The notes under the pieces are model-generated. The model was not told the origin of the DNA, ran no database searches, and saw only the letters and a list, made by a program, of their open reading frames with translations. Source: Muribaculaceae bacterium (GTDB taxonomy: Bacteria; Bacteroidota; Bacteroidia; Bacteroidales; Muribaculaceae). From it: a DNA stretch of 64,000 nucleotides. Position numbers and translations under genes: made by a program. Numbering within the stretch: the stretch's first letter is position 1; each line of letters opens with the position of its first letter. Positions 28,271 through 36,904 of the stretch are shown here, piece after piece. Location of the stretch: NCBI GenBank assembly GCA_022508985.1, contig JAFLUA010000001.1, forward strand, positions 62,001 through 126,000, in the 5' to 3' direction.

Positions 28271-29311
28271 TTAATACATAGGAGTGAATCCTGCTGTTTT
28301 TTCGAGGTATTGGTTGGCCAATCCTGTAATGTTGTGTTTTTTTACGGTGTCGAATTTCAAAATCGATGCTCCTTCACGCAAGTCGATTTGACGAAGGTCT
28401 ATCCAAAAATCACCTGTTTCATCGGCAAACTTGAAGTAATATTTTCCACCGGTGGCATCGGCTACAGAGCGCCATTGAGTTGATGATACGTTAGGCTCGC
28501 CGGGTAGTTCATATCCGTAAGGCACGCTTACCGTTCCCATAATGCTCTCAAGCGAGCCGAGAGCCTGTGCATAGTCGAAGTCGGTGGGCACGTGGTTGAT
28601 GAAGAACGATGCTCTCACATAGCGGTCGGCGCTTCTAACGGAGCCCGGTAGCATATTAACGCCGCCGACAGCTGTCCAATAGTTGTTGATAGCACTCATC
28701 TGAGGATGAGCAGGGTCGTTGGTAAGTACTTTGAGGTCTTTGCCGCGATATGTTTTTAATTGGCCGTCGTTATACTCCATAATAAGAGTGTCGCCGGTGG
28801 TGTCGGTGATAGCCCAGTGTAGGGCCGAGACGGTGCCCCCGTCGAATGTTTTACCGGAGATGGCATATCTGTTTCCGTCGAGCCATGTTGCCACTTCGTC
28901 GACGCTGGCAAAATTATCGAGGAAGTAGCTCACAAGCATCGACAGACTCATTATAGGCTTATTGCCGTCGGTGAGAGAGGCTTCTTCGTAGATTGCCGTT
29001 TTGCAGAAGAGACCGTTCATGACGAGCCCTTTTTCATTCATTCCCTCGGTAACGCCGCCGTCATAGCTTACGGCTAATACCGACCCATATTTCGATGTCC
29101 ATGTCAAATTAGGGCCGTCGGGCATACTCATCTTAGCGACACCGCGCGGATATACATAAATGTTGGTGGGGATAGGGGTGCGCCAATCGAGCGTGCGCCC
29201 TACGAGTACGTATCCTTTATCGCCTGCATATACTACGCGCGAGCAAGCCTCGGCTGCGGTCCACGATGTTACGGCTAATAAAGCCGCTGCAATTAATTTC
29301 AATGTTTTCAT
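28271..29311 (-). CDS. Secreted choloylglycine hydrolase-family (C59) linear amide hydrolase; bile salt hydrolase or penicillin V acylase type
   Basis: 346 aa. A signal peptide ends immediately before Cys23 (AEA|CSR), the N-terminal nucleophile. Other conserved residues are visible: the Arg and Asp in VGRTLDW, the Asn in VLTNDPAHP, and the Arg in GSVRSADRY. The family hydrolyses conjugated bile salts, penicillin V or N-acyl amides. Substrate preference cannot be told. Signal-peptide removal would expose the catalytic Cys directly. It ends at the TTCG terminator at 28214 and follows mltG by 72 bases. Confidence 0.9.
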   Translation of the reverse strand: MKTLKLIAAALLAVTSWTAAEACSRVVYAGDKGYVLVGRTLDWRTPIPTNIYVYPRGVAKMSMPDGPNLTWTSKYGSVLAVSYDGGVTEGMNEKGLVMNGLFCKTAIYEEASLTDGNKPIMSLSMLVSYFLDNFASVDEVATWLDGNRYAISGKTFDGGTVSALHWAITDTTGDTLIMEYNDGQLKTYRGKDLKVLTNDPAHPQMSAINNYWTAVGGVNMLPGSVRSADRYVRASFFINHVPTDFDYAQALGSLESIMGTVSVPYGYELPGEPNVSSTQWRSVADATGGKYYFKFADETGDFWIDLRQIDLREGASILKFDTVKKHNITGLANQYLEKTAGFTPMY

Positions 29312-29383
29312 AATTCAGTTCGTTTATCGATTTTGATATAATAACGAACCAGGTATTGAAATTGTTCGATTTGCTTCTAAAAA

Positions 29384-30400
29384 TTATTTTATGCCGCGTT
29401 CGTTTAGTGCGCGGTGATATCGTGCGGCGTTGATGCGATGTGTTGCGTAAGTCTCGGCAAAATCGTGATACCCAGAGAAATCGCTTCGTGCACACATATA
29501 CAGGTATTTGTGTAACGGGGCATCGAGCACGGCATCTAAAGTCGTCGCTTCAACAATGCGGATGGGGCCGGGAGGCAAGCCCTTGTGGGTATATGTGTTA
29601 TAAGGCGAATCGATTTTCAAGAGACTTCCGCTTATTCTTTTCAGTGAGAAGTCTTTGGCGGCAAATTTTATAGTAGGGTCGGCTTGAAGCATCATGCCGT
29701 CGTTCAAACGGTTGAGGTAGAGTCGAGCCACGATTGGGCGCTCATCGGCTCGATTAGTCTCTTCTTCTACTATCGACGCAAGGGTGTGAACTTGTACCGG
29801 CGTAAGCCCCAGCGTTTTAGCTTTAGCTCGGCGTTGCTCGTTCCAGAAATTATTGCGGTGCGACAGTAGGGTATTGACGATGTTTTCCGGCTTTGCAGTC
29901 CAGAAGAATTCGTAAGTGTTAGGCAAAAATGCGGCCGAATATTGTGTAGCACGAAAACCGGCTGCCGGTAGAATGCTATCGAGGCTATTCATAAACGAGG
30001 CCGAATCACACTCCAAAACTTGCCCTATGCGCCCTGCTAAATCGGTTATAAGTCGCATATTGTTGAAGGTGAGCCGCACCGGGTTTTGCCGACCTTTAGC
30101 TATTGCCCGTGCTATGCGAAAAGCCTTGTCGCCTTTATTAACTAAGAAGGAGCCGTGAGCGAGGCTTGGTGTTCCGCCTTGCAGAGCCCATAACGATGCC
30201 ACTTTGTTGCCAAAACTATCGCCAAGGCTTGCTTTTATTTTATTTTTAACATCGTCAGCCGTGGCATCGTGTGCGATTTCTATCCGCACGGCCTCGCCGT
30301 CGTATGGCGTCAGCACGTAAAATCTTACAAAACAATAAGAACAGATGGCTATTATAGCAATAACTGCGAGAGTGCCTCGTATAAGTTTTTTTAGTCTCAT
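29384..30400 (-). CDS. mltG: Endolytic murein transglycosylase MltG
   Basis: 338 aa. N-terminal membrane anchor near residues 8-28, then the YceG-like domain with the catalytic Glu in ASIVEEETNRADERP, and DSPYNTYTHKGLPPGPI near the C-terminus. MltG cleaves nascent glycan strands and limits their length. It begins 4 bases after the AI-2E-family gene, so the two share a transcript. Confidence 0.93.
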   Translation of the reverse strand: MRLKKLIRGTLAVIAIIAICSYCFVRFYVLTPYDGEAVRIEIAHDATADDVKNKIKASLGDSFGNKVASLWALQGGTPSLAHGSFLVNKGDKAFRIARAIAKGRQNPVRLTFNNMRLITDLAGRIGQVLECDSASFMNSLDSILPAAGFRATQYSAAFLPNTYEFFWTAKPENIVNTLLSHRNNFWNEQRRAKAKTLGLTPVQVHTLASIVEEETNRADERPIVARLYLNRLNDGMMLQADPTIKFAAKDFSLKRISGSLLKIDSPYNTYTHKGLPPGPIRIVEATTLDAVLDAPLHKYLYMCARSDFSGYHDFAETYATHRINAARYHRALNERGIK

Positions 30401-30404
30401 CGGC

Positions 30405-31577
30405 TTATTCCGGCTTGGTTCCTTCTTTTTGTTCGAGAGGCGGAGTGTCGCATTGTTGCAACATCAAATTTTCGCTGTCTTCTCGGCTTTTGATATATAA
30501 ATCGTAGTAGGCCAGAAGCAGGGTAGTGAGCGGCAAGGCTATTATAAGGCCGATAAAGCCTAACAAGGTGCCCCACACCGATAGCGACAGTAGTATTATG
30601 GCAGGATTGAGCCCCATGGCTTTTCCCATGATACGCGGTGTCAGCACCAAATCTTGTATGCATTGAACGGCAACATACACTGCCATACATTCCCACCATA
30701 TTCTCCAGAAATCGACGCCGCCTTCTACCGAGTAAACGAGACATAGCAGCGTTGTAGGTATAAGAGATATCAACTGAAGGTAGGGTACCATGTTAAGAAT
30801 GCCGATAAAAAGACCTAAAATAATGGCCATCGGTAGCTTTATAATGCAGAAACCGATACAGAACATTATTCCAACACAAAAAGCGACGAGAGCTTGTCCG
30901 CGGAAATAATGGTTCATCGAAGTTTTTACGTCGTTGCCTATTTTGAAGACGATGTCGCGATATTTGGGCGGCACCATGCGACGGAAGCCCTTCAACAGAC
31001 GTTCGTAGTCGAGCATGATAAACACTACATACAGCAGCACGATAAACCAGTTGAATATGCCGAGAACCACGTCGTAGCCACCGGCTATAAATGAGGCTAT
31101 GGCGTTGAATATAGTGCGAATGTCTTGGTGGGTGAGTTGGCGATAGATATTCTCGAAATCGATATTATTACGCAGGTACTCATGCAGTGTGGGCGGGATG
31201 AAAGGTATGTCGGAGCCCATCTCGGAATAACTCCTCACGAAATTTGCCACCTGATGCATTTCGTTTATTATAGTGGGCACCAAAAACATACCTATGGCTG
31301 TCATTACAAGCACACACTCAAAGAGAGTCATAAATATAGGCAGCCATCGCTTGTTTACTCGTAACAATCGCTTGTTATATTGCACGAATGGCTCTAAGAG
31401 ATAAGCGATTAGCCATGCCACTAAGAATGGCAGCAATACTGATTTCAATAGCCCGATAAGCCATATTACAACGGCAATGATAGCCACACTTATTAAGATG
31501 CGAACTACGCGGTCGAATGTAAATGGCCGACCGACTGGCGCCCCCGGCTGCTGAGTTGTTGCTTGCTTTTCGCTCAT
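30405..31577 (-). CDS. AI-2E family (PerM-like) membrane transporter
   Basis: 390 aa with seven or eight membrane segments. An N-terminal pair (IAVVIWLIGLLKSVLLPFLVAWLIAYLL, with a conserved PFV) and the C-terminal LTPRIMGKAMGLNPAIILLSL signature are typical of the family. Members export AI-2 or act as Na+/H+ antiporters; the substrate is unknown here. A 44-base hairpin sits 22 bases upstream of its start. Confidence 0.88.
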   Translation of the reverse strand: MSEKQATTQQPGAPVGRPFTFDRVVRILISVAIIAVVIWLIGLLKSVLLPFLVAWLIAYLLEPFVQYNKRLLRVNKRWLPIFMTLFECVLVMTAIGMFLVPTIINEMHQVANFVRSYSEMGSDIPFIPPTLHEYLRNNIDFENIYRQLTHQDIRTIFNAIASFIAGGYDVVLGIFNWFIVLLYVVFIMLDYERLLKGFRRMVPPKYRDIVFKIGNDVKTSMNHYFRGQALVAFCVGIMFCIGFCIIKLPMAIILGLFIGILNMVPYLQLISLIPTTLLCLVYSVEGGVDFWRIWWECMAVYVAVQCIQDLVLTPRIMGKAMGLNPAIILLSLSVWGTLLGFIGLIIALPLTTLLLAYYDLYIKSREDSENLMLQQCDTPPLEQKEGTKPE

Positions 31578-31598
31578 AAAGAATATGTTATTTGCTCT

Positions 31599-31642
31599 GA
31601 GGGCTCTGAAAACTCAGAGTGTTCAGAGTTCTCAGAGCCCTC
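31599..31642. promoter_or_regulatory. Long hairpin between the NagB-PIG-L gene and the AI-2E gene
   Basis: GAGGGCTCTGA (31599-31609) pairs perfectly with TCAGAGCCCTC (31632-31642). Inside, AACTC (31611-31615) pairs with GAGTT (31626-31630) after one mismatch. The loop is AGAGTGTTCA. It begins 6 bases past the stop at 31649 and ends 22 bases before the ATG at 31577. Neither strand has a T-run after it, so it may be a 3'-end processing stem, attenuator or leader element. Confidence 0.7.
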
Positions 31643-31648
31643 TCTCCA

Positions 31649-33625
31649 TTAAAGCGGTTTATACTCTACAAAGGCTTCCATGGCTTCGTAGGAAGCGAGG
31701 CCAAGTTTCTCGTAAAGTTGTGCTGTAGCGCGGTTACGCTCTTCGGCTCGCTGCCAGAACAGACGGTCGTCGTTTCCAAGGAAAGGAGCGTTTTCCATCT
31801 GGCTCTGGTGCTTTAAGATCGAGTTGCGTTTCGAGCGCAATTCTTCGGGACTGATAGGCACCGCCATTTCAATGTGGTCGATTTCCCATTCAGCCCAAGC
31901 GCCGCGGTACATCCAGATGCGGCAGTCGTCGAGCCATGCTTCGCCTTTGAGTTCGTCGATAGCAGCGAAAACGGCGTCGGTACATACCTTGTGAGTTCCA
32001 TGCGGGTCGGCGAGGTCGCCGGCAACGAAAATCTGGTGAGGCTTAACGTCTTGTAGCAGTTTTTTAACGATATCGACGTCGCGTTGTGCTAAATCGCCTT
32101 TCTTTATCGCGCCTGTTTCGTAGAATGGCAAGCGCAAGAAGTGGATATTACCGGGTTTGACGCCAATGTAGTTGCATGCTATTGTGGCCTCGGCCTGGCG
32201 TATCATAGTCTTGATTTCGCGTATGTCGGCGCTGTCCATGTCACCGGGGTTCTTCTTGCTGACAAAATCGCTAACCTCTTGAGACAGCTTCTTGTAAGCG
32301 CTATCTTCAAAGCCAAAGATTGGCGCAATCTTATCCATCATGAGGAAGTAGCGCATCATGTCTTCATCGCCGACAGCAATGTTACCCGACGTTTCGTAAG
32401 CAACGTGTACGTCGTGTTTCTGGTCAACGAGGCGTTTGAAGGTTCCGCCCATCGAAATTACGTCGTCGTCGGGGTGCGGAGAGAAAATAACCACACGCTT
32501 GGGATATGGCTTGGCGCGCTCGGGGCGATAAGTGTCGTCGGCGTCGGGTTTACCACCGGGCCATCCGGTGATGGTGTGCTGCAACTCGTTGAATACTTTG
32601 ATGTTTACATTGTATGCCGAGCCATAGAGAGCCAATAATTCGCCAAGGCCCCAGTTGTTGTAATCGAGGTTGGTGAGCTTAAGGATGGGCTTGTTTGTCT
32701 TATGACATAGCCAAACGATGGCGCGACGAATCAGCTTGTCGTCCCACTCGCAAGAGGTAACTTTCCATGGCTGAGAGATGCGTGTCAATAGTTCGGCACC
32801 ACTGAGGTCGGTAACGACCTTTACGTGCGGGTGACTTTGTAACAAAGAAGCGGGCACCGACGATGAAGCATCTTCTTCAACGGTGCGACGGATTATTTCG
32901 GAGTTGTTTTCACCCCAAGCGATAGCAAGCACACGGCGTGCCGACGCTATATTGGCAATGCCAAGCGTGATTGCATTGGCAGGCACGTCGCTATCTTTGT
33001 AGTCGTTTGTAAGGTTTTGGCGAGTGCCGTCGCCTAGAAGAACAAGGCGGCAGTAGCTCGAAGCGGGCGTCCCGGGTTCGTTAAAAGCGATTGCACCTGT
33101 TGGCGCTATCTCGCAGAGCGCAACGTCGATACCACCTTCGTTGGCGATAGACTCTTCGTAGGCCTGGCAATATTCATACATCGTCTCCTTTGTAATCGCC
33201 GGATTGATAGAGCGAATATTTTCGGGCTTGATGTCGATATGATTTAGGAAGACTTCCGAAAGACGACGTCGCGTCGACGGCCTCTCGGCATCGAGAGGGA
33301 AGAATTCCGATATGTTGAATGCAACAACATCTTTGAATGAAACTTTGCCCTCTTTGTGCAACTTTATCAAAGAGGCATATACACGATGCGTGCTGACGCC
33401 TGCGCCCAAGGCTAATACGCATTTGCCTTTCTGAGCAACGTAACGCTTGATATAACGCGCTATTTCTCCGGCGATGAAATCGGCACCGTCGTCGGCGGTC
33501 TCAAAAATACGTGTATAAATTTTTTCTTCACGTCGTATAGCGGCGAGTTCAATTTCCGTATCCGGATTGTAATATTTTTTCGGGATACGGGTCAATTTAA
33601 TCTGGCTACTGAGGTCTGTTTTCAT
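31649..33625 (-). CDS. NagB-like domain fused to PIG-L (LmbE) deacetylase domain
   Basis: 658 aa. Residues about 35-290 resemble glucosamine-6-phosphate deaminase (AFNEPGTPASS). The NagB catalytic positions are altered: the usual NMDEY reads NISEF, and the usual NDGHIAFNEP reads PTGAIAFNEP, so the Asp, Asp and His are replaced. Residues about 370-600 are a PIG-L deacetylase domain with the zinc motif FSPHPDDD and the later DPHGTH. This fusion is known in Bacteroidales and is often annotated nagB. Here the N-terminal half may be inactive or a sensor, while the C-terminal half looks able to deacetylate an N-acetylglucosamine-type substrate. It is monocistronic or first in a run with its own promoter. 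Confidence 0.85.
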   Translation of the reverse strand: MKTDLSSQIKLTRIPKKYYNPDTEIELAAIRREEKIYTRIFETADDGADFIAGEIARYIKRYVAQKGKCVLALGAGVSTHRVYASLIKLHKEGKVSFKDVVAFNISEFFPLDAERPSTRRRLSEVFLNHIDIKPENIRSINPAITKETMYEYCQAYEESIANEGGIDVALCEIAPTGAIAFNEPGTPASSYCRLVLLGDGTRQNLTNDYKDSDVPANAITLGIANIASARRVLAIAWGENNSEIIRRTVEEDASSSVPASLLQSHPHVKVVTDLSGAELLTRISQPWKVTSCEWDDKLIRRAIVWLCHKTNKPILKLTNLDYNNWGLGELLALYGSAYNVNIKVFNELQHTITGWPGGKPDADDTYRPERAKPYPKRVVIFSPHPDDDVISMGGTFKRLVDQKHDVHVAYETSGNIAVGDEDMMRYFLMMDKIAPIFGFEDSAYKKLSQEVSDFVSKKNPGDMDSADIREIKTMIRQAEATIACNYIGVKPGNIHFLRLPFYETGAIKKGDLAQRDVDIVKKLLQDVKPHQIFVAGDLADPHGTHKVCTDAVFAAIDELKGEAWLDDCRIWMYRGAWAEWEIDHIEMAVPISPEELRSKRNSILKHQSQMENAPFLGNDDRLFWQRAEERNRATAQLYEKLGLASYEAMEAFVEYKPL

Positions 33626-33707
33626 TTAATAGTCGTCCTATTATATTTGTATTAGAGTTATTTATCGTTTATCAACGGGTTTCGCACCCACTGCCTTATT
33701 TTCTATG

Positions 33708-33715
33708 CAAAATTA
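33708..33715 (-). promoter_or_regulatory. -7 promoter box of the NagB-PIG-L gene
   Basis: Minus-strand TAATTTTG fits TAnnTTTG. The leader to the ATG at 33625 would be about 80 bases. It is divergent from the queA-like promoter at 33778. Confidence 0.5.
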
Positions 33716-33777
33716 AGCAATTATTCGGAATTAGACACATTGCGCGAGCCAAATTTTTCTTTGTACTTGCTTTTAAT

Positions 33778-33785
33778 TATCTTTG
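33778..33785 (+). promoter_or_regulatory. -7 promoter box of the 33798-36895 operon
   Basis: TATCTTTG fits TAnnTTTG and ends 12 bases before the ATG at 33798, giving a very short leader (about 9 bases; about 18 if ATG 33807 is used). Confidence 0.6.
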
Positions 33786-33797
33786 TAAAAATTTTTG

Positions 33798-35033
33798 ATG
33801 TCTGTAATGAATCCGCGCGATTTACGAATCGAAGAATATAATTACCCGCTACCCGACGAGCGCATAGCCAAGCACCCGTTGGCTAAGCGCGATGCTTGCA
33901 AGTTGTTGGTGTACGGTTCGTCGTCGATATCCGATCATATCTTCAGCGAGTTGCCGACACTTTTGCCCTCCGATGCGATGCTGGTATATAACAATACGCG
34001 AGTTATAAATGCTCGCTTGCGTTTTTTCAAATCGACAGGTGCTCTTATCGAGATTTTCTGCCTCGAGCCCTGCCGCCCATCGGATTATGAGCAGGCTTTT
34101 TCCTCGACTGGGTCATGCACATGGCAATGTCTGGTTGGTAATTCGAAAAAATGGAAAGACGGCGACCTTAAAATGGAGGTATCGACTCGTCGTGGCACAA
34201 CCATTCTCACGGCCCGACGCGAACCTGTGCCCACAGCCGACGACAAGTCGCAGGCCATAGCGTTTGAGTGGGATAATGCGACGCTGAGTTTTTCTGACAT
34301 AATTTCGGTAGTAGGAGAGATACCAATTCCGCCATATCTAAATAGGAAGTCGGAAGATAGCGATGCTGTCGACTATCAAACTGTCTACAGCCATATCGAC
34401 GGCTCTGTTGCGGCACCGACAGCCGGTCTGCATTTTACTAATGAATTGCTCGAGGCTCTCATAATGCGCGGCATAGTGCGGCACGAAGTTACTCTGCATG
34501 TGGGTGCAGGCACATTCCGCCCCGTTAAATCGGACAATATCGGTGAACACGACATGCACTCCGAGTATATCGCTGTTGACCGAGATTTCATTGCCGAGCT
34601 GGCCGACAGCGTAGGCAAACGCCCTATTGTTGCCGTTGGCACTACGTCGGTGAGGACTCTCGAGAGTCTATATCACATAGGGTGCCTCATCTTGAGGAAT
34701 GAGTGGAAAGGCGAGCTGCCTCAATGGACTCCATACGACATTACTGCCGAGTGTGAAGTATCTGCTTCAGAGGCCCTCAAAGCGATTGTTGCGACGCTCG
34801 ACGATAATGGCGACAACACGCTTATCGCTCGCACCAAAATAATAATAGCACCGGGATATAAATATCGTATAGTCGGTGCTATGATTACGAATTTCCACCA
34901 GCCACAATCGACGCTATTACTGCTCGTATCGGCATTTATAGGCGATGATTGGCGGCGTATTTATACTCATGCACTTGATAAGAACTACCGTTTTTTAAGT
35001 TACGGTGATGCTTGTCTTTTATTCTGTCAATAA
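33798..35033 (+). CDS. QueA-family S-adenosylmethionine:tRNA ribosyltransferase-isomerase, long paralogue
   Basis: 411 aa from ATG 33798 (ATG 33807, MNPRDLRIEEY, is a good alternative). QueA transfers and isomerises the ribose of SAM onto preQ1-tRNA to make epoxyqueuosine. Motifs match the classical enzyme closely: NNTRVINARL, GEIPIPPYL, AAPTAGLHF, LHVGAGTFRPV, HDMHSEY, VGTTSVRTLES, TNFHQPQSTL, FLSYGDA. It is about 60 residues longer than E. coli QueA, with an insertion between the GTTSVRTLES and APGYKY motifs. A second, diverged QueA is at 53512. The gene is 9 bases upstream of the acyltransferase-family gene. Confidence 0.85.
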   Translation: MSVMNPRDLRIEEYNYPLPDERIAKHPLAKRDACKLLVYGSSSISDHIFSELPTLLPSDAMLVYNNTRVINARLRFFKSTGALIEIFCLEPCRPSDYEQAFSSTGSCTWQCLVGNSKKWKDGDLKMEVSTRRGTTILTARREPVPTADDKSQAIAFEWDNATLSFSDIISVVGEIPIPPYLNRKSEDSDAVDYQTVYSHIDGSVAAPTAGLHFTNELLEALIMRGIVRHEVTLHVGAGTFRPVKSDNIGEHDMHSEYIAVDRDFIAELADSVGKRPIVAVGTTSVRTLESLYHIGCLILRNEWKGELPQWTPYDITAECEVSASEALKAIVATLDDNGDNTLIARTKIIIAPGYKYRIVGAMITNFHQPQSTLLLLVSAFIGDDWRRIYTHALDKNYRFLSYGDACLLFCQ

Positions 35034-35042
35034 TTCAATACT

Positions 35043-36122
35043 ATGAAAACTCGACTTCTATTTTTTGCATTAGCAACAATGGCAACGGCTTATACAGCCG
35101 ATGCGTGCACTTCGATGATAGTATCGGCCGATGCAACAGTCGACGGTCGTCCTATATTGTGGAAGCACCGCGACACTTCTGCAAGTAATAATTTTTTATA
35201 TCGCGTTGAAAATCCCGGCGAGATAGGTTATGTGGCTCTGTTCAATGGTTCTGACAAATTGTGCCTCGACGAGGCTTGGATGGGAATGAACGATGAGGGG
35301 TTTGCCATCATGAACACCGCTTCATATAATCTGCCCCCGAATGCCCACGACTGGATCGACCGCGAAGGCATCGTTATGGCTAAAGCTCTTGCTACGTGCC
35401 GCACCGTCGACGATTTCGAAACTCTTCTCATAGCCTTGCCCAAGCCCTTGGGTGTGTGTGCCAACTTTGGCGTTATCGATGCCAATGGCGATGGAGCTTA
35501 TTTTGAGGCCGATGATTATAATTATACGCGATTTAATTTATCGGATTCGCCAAATGGAGTACTCATCAGAACGAACTATTCCTATAGCGGTGTCCCCGAC
35601 AAAGGTATGGGATATATCCGACATAAAAATACCGAAGTGCTCCTTGCCACACAGATCGAAAAGAAGTGTCTCACTCCTGCATCGCTTACTGAAGGCGTAA
35701 GTCGCTCATTCTATAACTCATTGTTAGATGTTGATGCCGCTGCCGGTAGCGAACATTGGGCTGTCGATCAAGATTTCGTGCCGCGTCGTATATCTACCGC
35801 CTCGATTGCCATTGAAGGTCTCAAAAAAGGCGAAAGCCCTGAAAATATGATAATGTGGGCCAACGTTGCATATCCTCCGTGTTCGCATGTCGAAGCCGTA
35901 ACCTTAAACCATATCCCCGGTGATTTGCTCCCTCTTGATGAGGATTGTGCCTATAGCAATGCCGGACTCCAAGCCGATAAACTTAAGGCTCAGGTATTCC
36001 CCATCACTCGCGGTAGTGGTAAAAACTATGTAAACCTTGATGCCGTGCGCGCTATTTCGGAAGAGCAATATCAAATTTCACTTGAAGAATACGCCAAGGG
36101 GCAACAGCTGCGTAAGAAATAA
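35043..36122 (+). CDS. Secreted C45/C69-like N-terminal nucleophile hydrolase (acyl-CoA:6-APA acyltransferase-like)
   Basis: 359 aa. The signal peptide ends just before Cys22 (ADA|CTSMIVS), and the following DGRPILWKHRD matches the autocatalytic Cys-type Ntn families related to isopenicillin N acyltransferase and C45 peptidases. A central FGVIDANGDGAYFEADD block and IRTNY are consistent with the family. The likely activity is amide or peptide hydrolysis in the periplasm; the substrate is unknown. As in the choloylglycine-family enzyme at 28271, the nucleophile is positioned for exposure by signal peptidase. It lies in an operon with the queA-like gene upstream and a glycosyltransferase downstream. 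Confidence 0.75.
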   Translation: MKTRLLFFALATMATAYTADACTSMIVSADATVDGRPILWKHRDTSASNNFLYRVENPGEIGYVALFNGSDKLCLDEAWMGMNDEGFAIMNTASYNLPPNAHDWIDREGIVMAKALATCRTVDDFETLLIALPKPLGVCANFGVIDANGDGAYFEADDYNYTRFNLSDSPNGVLIRTNYSYSGVPDKGMGYIRHKNTEVLLATQIEKKCLTPASLTEGVSRSFYNSLLDVDAAAGSEHWAVDQDFVPRRISTASIAIEGLKKGESPENMIMWANVAYPPCSHVEAVTLNHIPGDLLPLDEDCAYSNAGLQADKLKAQVFPITRGSGKNYVNLDAVRAISEEQYQISLEEYAKGQQLRKK

Positions 36123-36130
36123 GATAAGCA

Positions 36131-36895
36131 ATGGATAAGGTGCCCGACACACCATTATTTGCAATAATAACAGTATGTTTCAATGCAACGGCTACAATAG
36201 CACGTACGTTGCAGAGTGTCGACTCTCAAAGTTTCGGCGATTATGAACATCTTATAGTAGATGGGGCTTCGAGAGACGGCACTCTCGATATTGTGAAAGC
36301 AATGCCAAACCCTCGTCGGCGCGTTATCTCAGAGCCCGATAAGGGAATTTACGATGCGATGAATAAGGGTATCGACGCCACGAGCGGCAAGTATCTGATA
36401 TTTTTGAATGCCGGCGACAAGTTTCACTCTTCTGATACTTTGTCTGTAATCGCTCAAGCAATTCAACAGGGCGGCTCTCCCGGTGTTGTTTATGGCCAAA
36501 CGATAATTGTCGACAACGAAGGAGCGTTTGTGTCGCAACGTCACTTACAGGCACCTGAGAACCTCACGGTTGAAAGTTTTGCCGACGGTATGCTTGTGTG
36601 TCATCAAGCTTTTGTGGCATCGAGAGATGTCGCAGGGCACTATAACCTCAAATATCGTTTTTCGGCCGACTACGATTGGTGTATACGTTGCCTGCAACAG
36701 TCGACATCGAATGTCGGTCTGCACGAAACGGTCTTAATAGATTACCTGAGCGAAGGAGCTACTACACAGAATTTTTATAAATCGCTGCGTGAGCGGTTCG
36801 TCATAATGGCCCATTATTATGGCTTTGTTGCCACCGCATTGCGGCACGTTCGCTTTTTAGCCCGTTGGCGCAAGCGGCGTAATACTAATCGGTAG
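36131..36895 (+). CDS. Glycosyltransferase family 2
   Basis: 254 aa. GT-A fold: FAIITVCFNATATIARTLQSV, then HLIVDGASRDGT, ISEPDKGIYDAMNKGI and the metal-binding acidic NAGDKF. It resembles the WcaA/Bacteroides capsule-type transferases that add a sugar to a surface glycan. It begins 8 bases after the hydrolase gene and converges on the 36905 gene. No other polysaccharide gene is near, so the acceptor is unknown. Confidence 0.87.
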   Translation: MDKVPDTPLFAIITVCFNATATIARTLQSVDSQSFGDYEHLIVDGASRDGTLDIVKAMPNPRRRVISEPDKGIYDAMNKGIDATSGKYLIFLNAGDKFHSSDTLSVIAQAIQQGGSPGVVYGQTIIVDNEGAFVSQRHLQAPENLTVESFADGMLVCHQAFVASRDVAGHYNLKYRFSADYDWCIRCLQQSTSNVGLHETVLIDYLSEGATTQNFYKSLRERFVIMAHYYGFVATALRHVRFLARWRKRRNTNR

Positions 36896-36904
36896 AACCG
36901 AACG

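Noticed and set aside
28271-29311. Lipoprotein reading of the choloylglycine-hydrolase-like protein (Cys23 as lipidated Cys)
   Set aside because: AEAC is a poor lipobox, and Cys23 is needed as the free N-terminal nucleophile of the family.
31599-31642. Hairpin considered as a normal intrinsic terminator
   Set aside because: Neither strand has a run of T after the stem, so it is recorded as a regulatory hairpin instead.
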